A model generated the notes under the pieces. That model did no database searches. It saw nothing but the letters and a program-made list of their open reading frames with translations, and was not told the DNA's origin. This document shows, piece after piece, positions 30,145 through 38,555 of a stretch of 45,414 nucleotides of DNA (positions are counted from its first letter, which is position 1; each line of letters opens with the position of its first letter). The stretch is from a virus. Position numbers and translations under genes: made by a program. Location: the IMG/VR virus record IMGVR_UViG_3300022707_003995, positions 1-45,414 of that record; one strand, written 5' to 3'.

Positions 30145-30339
30145 GTGCAAACCCAGAAAAAACAAATCCAATCCATTAACAAATCATCCATTACTGAATT
30201 TCTCAAAGAAAAAGAAAAATTCATAATAACACAAAAAAACATTCATATTTCAAAAAGAGTTGACTATCAAAATTTAGTATATCTAAATGCTCAACGAGAT
30301 TTTATAATTAAGATGTGTGAGAGCTTTCATATTGAGTAG
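30145..30339 (+). CDS. Small basic helical protein
   Basis: A 64-residue GTG-started protein, Lys/Gln/Ile-rich and helical. The upstream CTTTCTTCTTTTATTTA stretch may end the preceding transcript and hold the TATA box. Not recognised. Confidence 0.55.
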   Translation: MQTQKKQIQSINKSSITEFLKEKEKFIITQKNIHISKRVDYQNLVYLNAQRDFIIKMCESFHIE

Positions 30340-30367
30340 TACAGACTGCATGCATTATACTGTAGTG

Positions 30368-30538
30368 ATGGTAAAAATGGTAAACTATCCAAAAGATAAT
30401 CTATCAATACCTAGAGTCTGTCTTAAATGCGGAGCTTCATTAGGAATTTATCCACTAGAACTCAAAGATAATCCTAAATTAGCAGAATACATTGCAACTG
30501 CAGTAAAAGAAATGAGGGCAGCAATCCCTAATGTCTAA
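30368..30538 (+). CDS. Small protein with one CxxC motif
   Basis: A 56-residue protein with RVCLKCGASLGIYPLEL and a C-terminal helix. I choose the ATG at 30368; a longer frame begins at GTG 30317 but would overlap the preceding gene and add a poorly supported N-terminus. The stop overlaps the next ATG. Confidence 0.55.
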   Translation: MVKMVNYPKDNLSIPRVCLKCGASLGIYPLELKDNPKLAEYIATAVKEMRAAIPNV

Positions 30539-30644
30539 TTATAAATGCTCTATATGTCAAAAGAAAATTACATTAAATAAAGATGGCTCGTATTGCTGCA
30601 AAAGTTGTTTCTATACAGTAGGAGACATTTCATTTTCTGATTGA
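30531..30644 (+). CDS. Zinc-ribbon microprotein
   Basis: A 37-residue protein with KCSICQKK and YCCKSC, a compact four-Cys zinc site. ATG overlaps the end of the preceding gene by 8 nt. Confidence 0.65.
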   Translation: MSNYKCSICQKKITLNKDGSYCCKSCFYTVGDISFSD

Positions 30645-30713
30645 CAGAACCTGTTTTCCCACAAATTCGGAATAAACACAAACTTAATTAACCCCAAGCA
30701 TTAGTAGTTAGAT

Positions 30714-30899
30714 GTGGGAAGAATTGATGTTATTATTCCAGATGATACAGAGAAAAAAATACGAATGAAGGCTGTAGAATTGTTTGGTGGAAAGAAAGGT
30801 AGTTTATCAAATGTAATTACTAAAGCTATAGATGAATGGATAAACTTACAATCTACTAAAAACACCTCAAATAACTACCGATTAGGACACAGAACCTGA
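30714..30899 (+). CDS. RHH-type DNA-binding protein of archaeal class
   Basis: A 61-residue GTG-started protein. It begins GRIDVIIPDDTEKKIRMKAV and contains GGKKGSLSNVITKAIDEWI, a layout very common in Nitrososphaerota chromosomes and plasmids. A TTAATTAA tract sits 25-30 nt upstream. Likely a repressor acting just before the virion operon that follows. Confidence 0.75.
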   Translation: MGRIDVIIPDDTEKKIRMKAVELFGGKKGSLSNVITKAIDEWINLQSTKNTSNNYRLGHRT

Positions 30900-30909
30900 G
30901 ATAACTAAC

Positions 30910-30929
30910 TATATAAAGTATTATTGAGA
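30910..30929 (+). promoter_or_regulatory. Promoter of the terminase operon
   Basis: TATATAAAG followed at once by ATTATTGAGA, a relaxed version of the recurrent element seen at 1481, 2585, 8606 and 34250. The ATG at 30954 lies 24 nt downstream. Confidence 0.55.
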
Positions 30930-30953
30930 ATTCAACTTTAAGGTTCTTCAATA

Positions 30954-31646
30954 ATGACTAAAAAAGAGAAAATAGTTAACAAGAATGCAGTATATGCGTA
31001 TACTAAAATAGCCAAATCAGGCGCCAAATCAGATTCTACGAAAAGAATCACAAACAAAATACTCAAGGAACTATACTATGAAGATGGAATTACATATACT
31101 CATGCAGCAGAGATAGCAGGATGCTCAAAGTTATACGCATCTATAGAATTTAAGAAATTAGGTAGTGAAATAGCCCAATATAGAGAGAAAGATGAAGACT
31201 GGATAGACAAAAATGATAGGGTGAGGGATAGAGCACTAGAGGGATTATCTAGAAAAATAAGATATTCAGATGAAGTAATAGGGGGGTACCGTACAAGAAT
31301 TAGAGAACAGAAAGCCATACAATTGGCTATACTACCTAATGCAGCAGAAGCATTGGCAGATACTGCACTAGCAGGAATTATATCTAAAATTGACGTTAAA
31401 GTTATGTTGCAGATATACAATCTAATAGGCTCATCATTGAATATGCACAAAGATTATGGCTATTATATTGAACAAATTATCAATAATAAACGAGCAGAAA
31501 TAGTATTACACGCTCAATTACAACAGCAATATGATACCATTGAGATATTACCTCCTGCTAAAGAGGTGTTAAATGCAGAAATAGAAAAAAGAATAGCAAT
31601 CAAGAATAATCTTATGCCTAAAGTAGAGGAGAAAGTAGTGACATGA
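30954..31646 (+). CDS. Putative small terminase subunit
   Basis: This 230-residue, charged and helical protein has a helix-turn-helix DGITYTHAAEIAGCSKLYAS (about residues 44-63) in the N-terminal third. A long helical middle and a helical C-terminus follow. Small terminase subunits bind packaging sites through such an N-terminal HTH and multimerise through helices. It lies just upstream of the large-subunit ATPase gene in the same operon. Sequence alone does not prove the call. Confidence 0.6.
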   Translation: MTKKEKIVNKNAVYAYTKIAKSGAKSDSTKRITNKILKELYYEDGITYTHAAEIAGCSKLYASIEFKKLGSEIAQYREKDEDWIDKNDRVRDRALEGLSRKIRYSDEVIGGYRTRIREQKAIQLAILPNAAEALADTALAGIISKIDVKVMLQIYNLIGSSLNMHKDYGYYIEQIINNKRAEIVLHAQLQQQYDTIEILPPAKEVLNAEIEKRIAIKNNLMPKVEEKVVT

Positions 31647-31861
31647 TAACTACTACTATTCAAGTTTATGAAAAAGGTTTTTCGGGCATTGGAGCATATC
31701 CAATATCACCGTATGTGATTGTTGAGACTAGCTGTAATAACTTGGATGAACTTAAAGCTCATTATGATGATGATGTACAAGAGTCTTATCCTGATAATGT
31801 TGTAGTTTGTGAATCTCTAACTAACATGCGTGGGGATTTAATCTATAAGGCGAAATCATGA
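31643..31861 (+). CDS. Small hypothetical protein
   Basis: A 72-residue alpha/beta protein with an ATTIQVYEKG-like first strand (TTTIQVYEKGF) and a helix LDELKAHYDDD. Both ends overlap neighbours (ATGA). No family is recognised. Confidence 0.6.
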   Translation: MITTTIQVYEKGFSGIGAYPISPYVIVETSCNNLDELKAHYDDDVQESYPDNVVVCESLTNMRGDLIYKAKS

Positions 31862-31944
31862 ACAAGTACGGTACTTATCATAACTTCAAGAGATGGAGTA
31901 CGGTACTAGAATGGATAGTTAATAGTAAGGGGGTGTTTTTGTGA
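31858..31944 (+). CDS. Micropeptide bridging to the terminase gene
   Basis: A 28-residue frame (starts MNKYGTYHNFKRWSTVLEWI) between two overlaps: its ATG in the preceding stop and its TGA over the GTG of the terminase ATPase. Its main role may be translational coupling. Confidence 0.5.
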   Translation: MNKYGTYHNFKRWSTVLEWIVNSKGVFL

Positions 31945-32999
31945 GTTATGCTAAAATCAGCCAAAGTGCAGCACAGTTTAAGAAAAATTCAGAGATACTT
32001 GAAAAAGCATTGGAGAAAGCCTATAACAATCTCTCAGACTTTGATACATTACATCTACCAAAGTGTGAGACAGAAGATATACAATCATTCTACGAAGAGT
32101 TAGACTGCCCATTCTTTAACTCAGAGACTAAAATGCAAGTGTCACAATTAGCAGATTTACAGTTAGAAATTTGGAAACTCCACAAGAAATTCAAACTAAT
32201 CATACTTTTAAAGTCACAAAAAATAGGCATATCCTCATTATGTATTCTAATCACTCTATGGCACGCCCTAACTGACTGTATGGGAATGGAGTTAATCATT
32301 AATGCACAATCAGATGAGCAGGCAAAATCACACGCTCAAGATTTGAGGAGAATCATTGGTAATAGTGTGCGGTATAAGGATTACCTCATCTCTAAATCCT
32401 ATGCATCAATGGGATTATTAAAAGATGAAGTAACCAAAGTACACACAATCTGGTTGCACAATCCAAATAATCCACGAACTCCAACTAAGATAATAGTAGT
32501 AGGAATGTCTCAAGGTGCATTACTATCTCATAAGAGAGTAGGCTTTATCTGGTCATCAGATAGTACCATATCTGAACTAACAACAGAAAGAAAAAAGGCT
32601 GTATGGGCTGCAATGCTATCAAGACGAGCAAATACACGAGGACCTGTAATTGTAGAATGTCCTGCTCGCTCACCTGATGGACCAGTATATGATGCATTTG
32701 AGAGATACAACAAACAAATAGAACAAAAAGAAGAAATCTCCAAAATTAATGACTTTCACGTGTTCAAGTTTACATATGAAAGAGGCATACAAGACGGGTT
32801 TTTTGATAAAGAATTCATAGAGGCTGAGAAGCGTATTCATGGCCCACTATTTGGTACCTTCTATAATGCTGACTTTTACGCATCTGGTACTACTTGGTAT
32901 ATGGCTAGTATGCTGAAAAATAGTTCATCTGAAGCTACAGATCTATTTTTTGCATTTAATACTAATGATGATATAATTAGTGACGTGAGTGAGAACTAA
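31941..32999 (+). CDS. terL: Large terminase, ATPase part
   Basis: This 352-residue protein has the ATPase half of a phage packaging motor. The adenine-binding LQLEIW (about residue 73) is followed by a Walker A variant KSQKIGISS (91-99) and a Walker B-like strand VGFIWSSD (200-207), which lacks the usual acidic pair. The coupling-motif region follows. It ends at TAA right after the ATPase domain (LFGTFYNADFYASGTTW), where other large subunits continue into the nuclease. Start is GTG, overlapping the micropeptide stop. The nuclease part lies 455 nt downstream. Confidence 0.8.
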   Translation: MSYAKISQSAAQFKKNSEILEKALEKAYNNLSDFDTLHLPKCETEDIQSFYEELDCPFFNSETKMQVSQLADLQLEIWKLHKKFKLIILLKSQKIGISSLCILITLWHALTDCMGMELIINAQSDEQAKSHAQDLRRIIGNSVRYKDYLISKSYASMGLLKDEVTKVHTIWLHNPNNPRTPTKIIVVGMSQGALLSHKRVGFIWSSDSTISELTTERKKAVWAAMLSRRANTRGPVIVECPARSPDGPVYDAFERYNKQIEQKEEISKINDFHVFKFTYERGIQDGFFDKEFIEAEKRIHGPLFGTFYNADFYASGTTWYMASMLKNSSSEATDLFFAFNTNDDIISDVSEN

Positions 33000-33208
33000 T
33001 GAATTGGTGTATATTAGGACATTCAACAAAAACTCTAAGAGGAGTGATATTTTGTAAAAGATGTGGCTCTCCGTTTGAATCTCTACATTTAGCATATTAT
33101 ATCATCTCCAGAAAAAAGCATACAGATTGGGTAAACAAGAATTACTATACACGATGGAGAATGGCAGATGTAGAAATGACAAGAGAAGAATACGAGGAAT
33201 TTCTATGA
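32999..33208 (+). CDS. Zinc-binding protein inserted in the terminase locus
   Basis: A 69-residue protein with WCILGHSTKT and IFCKRCGSPFES, a likely single zinc site, and a helical acidic end. Start overlaps the ATPase stop (TAATG). Such C-x-x-C-G proteins with a CxxGH start are common in actinophage and archaeal virus genomes. It separates the two halves of the terminase. Confidence 0.7.
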   Translation: MNWCILGHSTKTLRGVIFCKRCGSPFESLHLAYYIISRKKHTDWVNKNYYTRWRMADVEMTREEYEEFL

Positions 33209-33209
33209 T

Positions 33210-33395
33210 ATGGTCCAAGAATGTAAGGGAATATGTGTAAATATCAAACAAGTAAATCTACGCACACCATTTAGAAAGTATTGCAGCACTTGTTCTTACT
33301 TTATAGTTACTGATGATGTAAACTGTTTCTGTTGTAAGAGAAGGTTTAGAGTATCTAGAAGGTACTCTACACTAATGAGGAGAAAGAGAATATGA
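33210..33395 (+). CDS. Thaumarchaeal-type C-x-GIC zinc protein
   Basis: A 61-residue protein with ECKGICVNIK, KYCSTCSYFI, CFCCKRRFR and a basic tail, a relative of the gene at 29188. It follows the previous stop by one base. It is the second zinc gene between the terminase halves and may be a mobile or recently duplicated cassette. Confidence 0.75.
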   Translation: MVQECKGICVNIKQVNLRTPFRKYCSTCSYFIVTDDVNCFCCKRRFRVSRRYSTLMRRKRI

Positions 33396-33453
33396 TAACT
33401 CTAATATCTAGAAAAATATTAAGAGATAAGAGAAATTGGAGGTGATGTAAAAC

Positions 33454-34247
33454 GTGGAAAAATCTAACTATGTGAAAAATGTAAATCCTACTTCAATAGT
33501 TGGCTTTTTCCACGGATAGGAATTGATGTGGCAAGTCAAAATGACTTTTACGTTGATATAATCCACGCACTGACATCAAAGCCCAAAATTACACCACAAG
33601 CACCAAAGGATAGACCTGTTTGGATTCCATTTTTGGCATCCATATTTAGAACTCACCATCGCTCACCTGATGAAATAATAGACATGCAGATTAAACTATT
33701 CAATAAATTCCCTCCAACTCTCGTAAAAATTGACACAAGTCGAGAGGACTTTCTAACTAGTGCATTAGTTAGAAAATATGGAGAGTCCACTATTATTCCA
33801 GTCAGATTTCTAAATTCGGGATCATCTAACACAAAATATCAACTAAAACAGAGAGGCTTTTCATATTTAGATGCAGGGTATGAGTGGCCTGATGTGAATA
33901 TACTAGAAAAAACACAGCCTAGATTCGCAACACTCATTAAAATTCTAAAAAAAGAGATGCTACATGAACAAGTCAAATACACAAGTAACGAGCGAGTTAC
34001 TTTTGATCATCCAATAGGTAAACATAACGATATGGTACATGCATGGGAGTTATCACTAGATGCTGTAATGGAGTTTCAGCAAAAGAATCTAGGATATGAA
34101 AAGATAAAGCCAGAAAGATCAGAGTTTAAGACAATGAATGATGAAATATACAAGGACTATCCTACAGAGGAGATAAAGGATAATTCAATATATGATCAGA
34201 TAGACATGCATGGAATTAATAACCTGCCTGATGAAAGAGGTTTTTAA
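33454..34247 (+). CDS. terL: Large terminase, nuclease part, with a -1 frame change
   Basis: RNase H-fold nuclease of the packaging motor: GIDVASQND (first catalytic Asp), VKIDTSRED and KHNDMVHAW (last acidic site). The first Asp codon (33525) lies upstream of the only ordinary in-frame start, GTG at 33528. A GTG at 33454 stands 7 nt after GGAGGTGAT and reads NPTSIVGFF before a TAG at 33517. A shift of -1 at the T5 run (33505-33509) joins this to PRIGIDVASQND. Either programmed slippage or a one-base assembly error explains it. The C-terminal 60 residues are acidic. Confidence 0.7.
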
Positions 34248-34249
34248 TC

Positions 34250-34263
34250 CTTAATTATTGAAA
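34250..34263 (+). promoter_or_regulatory. CTTAATTATTGARA element, copy 4
   Basis: CTTAATTATTGAAA directly behind the terminase stop, then CTATATAAAAATTAATAA and the TTG at 34283. It opens the fibre cluster. Confidence 0.6.
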
Positions 34264-34282
34264 ACTATATAAAAATTAATAA

Positions 34283-34711
34283 TTGACAACTATAAAACCT
34301 ACTAAAGTTAAGAGCTCGGTAGCCTCATTTATTGAGTATAGAGATATTGATTTTCAAAATACACCTATCATAATTACCAACACTGCTTATGATATATTCA
34401 CAGATAGAGTATTGGATGTTAGAACAGGAGCATCCATAGGAATAGCAATTCAGATTTTAAATGATGTTGCAAGTAGTGATAATATTTTATTTACAATTCA
34501 AAGTACAGCTTTTGGTTCACAAAGTAGTGATTTATCTAACATTCCAGAAAACACTTGGGCTGACTTGCAAGCAGAAACTAGTGTATCTCCAGATACACTG
34601 TCAATTATTTCTGAGTTTTTCAGAGCTACGCCCGCAATTACAGCTATTCGAATTAGATTAAGAGTAGCGTCAGGCTCTGCTACAATTACTGGAATAATTG
34701 GGTGGTTCTAA
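34283..34711 (+). CDS. Beta-rich virion protein, possible fibre tip or capsid spike
   Basis: This 142-residue, low-charge, Thr/Ile/Ser-rich protein has repeating beta strands (DIDFQNTPIIITNTAYDIF and similar). TTG start. The form is that of a small jelly-roll attached to virions. It is first of five co-directional beta-rich genes between terminase and portal, an unusual place for fibres. Its stop overlaps the next ATG. Confidence 0.6.
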   Translation: MTTIKPTKVKSSVASFIEYRDIDFQNTPIIITNTAYDIFTDRVLDVRTGASIGIAIQILNDVASSDNILFTIQSTAFGSQSSDLSNIPENTWADLQAETSVSPDTLSIISEFFRATPAITAIRIRLRVASGSATITGIIGWF

Positions 34712-34902
34712 TGAAATTACCTCTTCGTTCTGCTACCATTAAAGCTCAATGTGATGGTATTGTTTTAATTCCTTCATTAACACCTCTAGTAATTCCACCA
34801 ATATGTGTAGACATTACACCACCTATTGAAGGTTCTTGGATTGACGATCTTGGTAATCAGTTTGTAGATGATCTAGGACAGGTTTTGGTGTTTGAATTAT
34901 GA
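34711..34902 (+). CDS. Small virion protein with DDLGN tail motif
   Basis: A 63-residue Pro-rich protein (VLIPSLTPLVIPPICVDITP) ending WIDDLGNQFVDDLGQVLVFE. The same doubled D-D/N-L-G-N motif ends the beta-propeller protein at 35384, so both may use it for trimerising or docking. ATG overlaps the preceding TAA, and its own end overlaps the next ATG. Confidence 0.65.
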   Translation: MKLPLRSATIKAQCDGIVLIPSLTPLVIPPICVDITPPIEGSWIDDLGNQFVDDLGQVLVFEL

Positions 34903-35387
34903 GTATACGAATTAAAGATGTACCGCCAAAGGTTGGACAGGTTAGCAATTCAACAAAGATAGCAACAGAAGATGCTAATGATGAAACAAACAAAACAAGA
35001 CAAGTATCAGCATCAGATATTACACCATACACTTGGGCTGCCTCTGATGAAGATGCTTCTTTATCTACAGGATTATTATACACTACAGAGGCTGCAGCAG
35101 TACGCAGAAGTATTTTGGATGTAGTTATTTCACTAAAAAATGCACCAACTGGAAGTACCATGGAATTTGATATGCTAAAAGAGACTGAAATTAATGCAAA
35201 TTCTTTTGCAACTATCTTTTCTGTTAGACCAACAATTATGATTAATGAATTTACAAGTTTGACTTCGTTACCAGCAGCAGTGGTATCTAGTACAATATGG
35301 GAGGAAGGGCGAAGAATGCAGATAGTGCTAATCACTAATGATACAAATTTTGCAGCCACAGGATCAAAGGTGACAATAAAATCTTGA
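34899..35387 (+). CDS. Fibre/receptor-binding beta-sandwich protein
   Basis: This 162-residue protein has a polar N-terminal arm (about 40 residues). A beta-sandwich domain follows of the type seen at the end of many phage and virus fibres: SILDVVISLKNAPTGSTMEF, then IMINEFTSLTSLPAAVVSST and MQIVLITND. No enzyme motif. It probably recognises the cell surface. The gene overlaps both neighbours. Confidence 0.65.
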   Translation: MSIRIKDVPPKVGQVSNSTKIATEDANDETNKTRQVSASDITPYTWAASDEDASLSTGLLYTTEAAAVRRSILDVVISLKNAPTGSTMEFDMLKETEINANSFATIFSVRPTIMINEFTSLTSLPAAVVSSTIWEEGRRMQIVLITNDTNFAATGSKVTIKS

Positions 35388-37036
35388 CACAAAACTCGCT
35401 TCAAGTATTCAAAGGAGGATGGGAAGAACTAGAGAGTGCCGTACATACTAATAATTCAACTATGATTTCTGATCTAGCACAATCGTTGTTTATAAAACCT
35501 GATGGAACCTCTCTATTTTTAATAACAATTATTGATCAAACGATTGAAGAATTTGCTTTGTCTATACCTTGGGACATTAGTACAATCAGTGGTATGATTA
35601 ACTCATTTGATCCTTCTGAGGTAAATGTACCAATAGGTCTCTTCTTTAAATCTGATGGAACTAAGATGTTTGTCGGCGATTCAATATCAAATGACATATT
35701 TGAGTACGCACTTTCTATACCCTGGGATATATCCAGTATTATTACTTCACCTGTGTCTCTTCCAAATACTGCCAGCTTTTCGAGTATTACTTTTAGTACA
35801 CTTGGAGATTTTTTATTTTTAGCTGGAAATGTAGATGTGATAAGATTTCCATTACCCATACCTTGGGATATTACAAGTAATGTATCAAATGATTTATTTA
35901 CACCGACTGCTGGAATAGTCCCAAGTTATTTAATCTTCAAACCAGAAGGCGATAAGATGTTCATCGGTGAACAAGGTAATATGAAAATTACTGAATATGA
36001 CTTGTCTATACCTTGGGATACAACAACTTCTATTCCAAATGGGAACGTTTTAGATACTTCTAGTATGGGTAATTTTTCTGGTGGCGTTATGAGATCTAAT
36101 GGACTGGAATTATTTCTACTAGAGGTCTTCATAGCAGAGCCATCAATGAAGCTTCACCTAGATGATGCATGGAACATATCTACTGCATCTCACTTTGAAA
36201 ATAATTTTGCACTTATTATTGCATCAGGATTTCCAAGAGCCATATCATGGAAACCTGATGGCAAAAAATTCATAGTTGCAATCGTTTCAGGTGAGGTAAT
36301 AGACGAATATACAGTTCCAAATAAATGGAATACTAGCGGAGCTATCAAGACTGCGTCTTTTCCTATACCTGGAATATCGGTAACTGGTATGTGGTGGAGT
36401 ATAGACGGTAGATTTTGTTATGTCGTTGGAACAAATAACGAAGTGATTACCCAACTAAATGTAGCTACTCAGTGGGATGTATCTACAATGTCAAATCCTG
36501 GCATATCTTTTAACCTTGCTACTGTTATACCCGCCCTTGATAGTGTTCATGGAATATATTTTACAACTGACGACAATCAACAGATAGAAAAATTATACGC
36601 TGCAAATTTTCTCACAGGAATAATATATGAACTTAATCTGACTATCCATGGGGATATTACATCTTTGGTTGATTCTGGAAATTTTATAAACGTTAATGCC
36701 ACAGGACGTCCAGCCGATATATTGCTTAGTCCAGATCGTAAAAATATGTTTTATCCAACAACTGACGGTGACAAAATAGTGAGATACAAGTTATCTATTC
36801 CAGGTGATATTTCTAGTGCTGTATTTGCAGATTCTAGAATCACTAGCAGTGAAGGCGAAAACTCACCACAAGGACTATTCATAAGACAAACTGACGGTAA
36901 AAAAGTTTACGTTGTGGGATTTTCAATGAAGAATGTAATCTCTTATGACATGTCCTTAGAATTTAATTTCGGAATTATTGATAATTTAGGAAATAGATTA
37001 ATAGATAATCTAGGGAACTTACTGGTGTATCAATGA
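35384..37036 (+). CDS. Beta-propeller virion protein
   Basis: This 550-residue protein has about ten units of 45-55 residues, each with an F-x-x-D-G-T/K-x-x-F strand and a LSIPWDIS-type strand (ALSIPWDIS, ALSIPWDIS, DLSIPWDTT, KLSIPGDIS). This pattern belongs to the LST-x-W-D-x-S propeller repeats of phage and bacterial adhesins. It closes with a doubled D-N-L-G-N motif shared with the gene at 34711. TTG start, stop overlapping the next ATG. Likely a surface adhesin of the virion. Confidence 0.75.
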   Translation: MTQNSLQVFKGGWEELESAVHTNNSTMISDLAQSLFIKPDGTSLFLITIIDQTIEEFALSIPWDISTISGMINSFDPSEVNVPIGLFFKSDGTKMFVGDSISNDIFEYALSIPWDISSIITSPVSLPNTASFSSITFSTLGDFLFLAGNVDVIRFPLPIPWDITSNVSNDLFTPTAGIVPSYLIFKPEGDKMFIGEQGNMKITEYDLSIPWDTTTSIPNGNVLDTSSMGNFSGGVMRSNGLELFLLEVFIAEPSMKLHLDDAWNISTASHFENNFALIIASGFPRAISWKPDGKKFIVAIVSGEVIDEYTVPNKWNTSGAIKTASFPIPGISVTGMWWSIDGRFCYVVGTNNEVITQLNVATQWDVSTMSNPGISFNLATVIPALDSVHGIYFTTDDNQQIEKLYAANFLTGIIYELNLTIHGDITSLVDSGNFINVNATGRPADILLSPDRKNMFYPTTDGDKIVRYKLSIPGDISSAVFADSRITSSEGENSPQGLFIRQTDGKKVYVVGFSMKNVISYDMSLEFNFGIIDNLGNRLIDNLGNLLVYQ

Positions 37037-38547
37037 CTCTTAAACTAATTACCGACCATCCTGATGGTAAATCAGTAAGACTCTCTACTGCTGAAATTCG
37101 AATGGAACAATTAGGTGTTACATATAGAAGTACATTTAGACCAAATCCTGCAAATACATTATACATAACATCTCAACCACAACTAGAAGCAGAATTAGGT
37201 CCCGATTTGATAATCCCTCTTAATGAATCGAGAATTATAGTATATGATGAATCAATGACACAAACTAAACCATTCAAAAAACAAGCAGGCTCTAGCATAA
37301 AAATTATGTCACACTCAGTTTTAATTGAACTAGAATATACTGGCACTGGACATCTTGTTCAAATGGATGGTGACGTAATTGGAGGCATTACAGAAATAGA
37401 AAACATCACACTCAAAGGTAATTTTACGAATGGGGCTTTTGCAATAAAGGATTCATTATTCTTTATTACTAAAAAGGCTCCGATTACCGAATTTGGATTA
37501 TTAAGCACTTTTGAAGGCATGACAGTTCTCTGGGATGAAAGTGGGCCATTTACTAATTTGGCAGGGATTTCATTTATTAATAATCCCGCAATATCAATTA
37601 CCACAACAGGACTAAATGGTGTTGGTGTACTGCCCACTACTGCAATGTCATTTATCAATAAATCACCATCTACCAGAATGGATGTAGTGTTTGAGAATAA
37701 CCAAAACAAAACAGATTCGGCACATGAATTTTTATTTATTGACCCAAACTCTCACCCATCATCATCATTTAAAATAAGAGATTCGGGAATCATATCAACT
37801 ATCGATGAGAGTCTATTTCAGAAAGGAGTAGATGAGGCAATTACAGCAGTTTCAGATAATGGAAGCGGCAAACTAAGATTAACCAGTGTAGGTCATGGAC
37901 AGGTAAACAAAACTTATACCGTATTAAGTGGATTTGCAGAAGCAACATTCAACAGAACCACACTAGCTATAGTAATTGATAATAATACAGTTGATACAGA
38001 TATTGATTTTGTTGTAGGAATAGATTCAGGAAACATGAACAGGGCATCCCTAGATGCTTCAGACCCACGAGTAACAGCAAAAGATAATCCAGGACAAGAA
38101 GACTCTATGTCTATAGCAGAATGTAGGTCAAACGTACCAATATCTTTTTCAAGTGTGATTGGTTCATTTGTGCCAATACAAAATACTATTCCTGTAGTAA
38201 ATGATTTCATACAAGATGAGGCGACCCAAGATTGGATAATTGATACGAGTAAGGGAACAATGACATATATTGGATTAGGTAAGATAACCTCAACTATAAC
38301 ATTTGAATTTCTTTTATCGAAAGCTGGTGGTGGTAGTGATATTGGTACAGTTAGTTTGTTTAAAAATCTAGACCAGCAATCAAAGACAGACCAATTAGTA
38401 TCTATTAGCAGTACCGTTCAAAAAGTCATATACAGTGGAGGACTCTTTAAAGTAGATAATGGCGATGTTTTCCAATTACACCTAGACAGCGATGATATAT
38501 CAGTAATTAACGTATCTGCATTGAAGGTATTATCAGCACGACAATAA
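37033..38547 (+). CDS. Tail/head fibre with jelly-roll end
   Basis: This 504-residue beta-rich protein has an N-terminal part (about 1-90) of mixed fold. A long middle with parallel-beta-like repeats follows (VQMDGDVIGGITEIENITLK, then FAIKDSLFFI). The C-terminal 110 residues (SSTVQKVIYSGGLFKVDNGD, then LHLDSD) look like a trimeric TNF/C1q-like jelly-roll. That organisation suits a pectin-lyase-like fibre with a receptor-binding head. It ends the fibre operon. Confidence 0.65.
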   Translation: MTLKLITDHPDGKSVRLSTAEIRMEQLGVTYRSTFRPNPANTLYITSQPQLEAELGPDLIIPLNESRIIVYDESMTQTKPFKKQAGSSIKIMSHSVLIELEYTGTGHLVQMDGDVIGGITEIENITLKGNFTNGAFAIKDSLFFITKKAPITEFGLLSTFEGMTVLWDESGPFTNLAGISFINNPAISITTTGLNGVGVLPTTAMSFINKSPSTRMDVVFENNQNKTDSAHEFLFIDPNSHPSSSFKIRDSGIISTIDESLFQKGVDEAITAVSDNGSGKLRLTSVGHGQVNKTYTVLSGFAEATFNRTTLAIVIDNNTVDTDIDFVVGIDSGNMNRASLDASDPRVTAKDNPGQEDSMSIAECRSNVPISFSSVIGSFVPIQNTIPVVNDFIQDEATQDWIIDTSKGTMTYIGLGKITSTITFEFLLSKAGGGSDIGTVSLFKNLDQQSKTDQLVSISSTVQKVIYSGGLFKVDNGDVFQLHLDSDDISVINVSALKVLSARQ

Positions 38548-38555
38548 ATTATATT

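Noticed and set aside
33392-33445. 17-residue frame between zinc gene and terminase nuclease
   Set aside because: Very short; its end serves as the SD of the nuclease part. Coding cannot be supported.
32999-33453. Intein or group I intron in the terminase
   Set aside because: No intein block motifs or homing nuclease, stops separate the parts, and the intervening genes are zinc proteins. An RNA intron could not be excluded but no group I core was found by eye.
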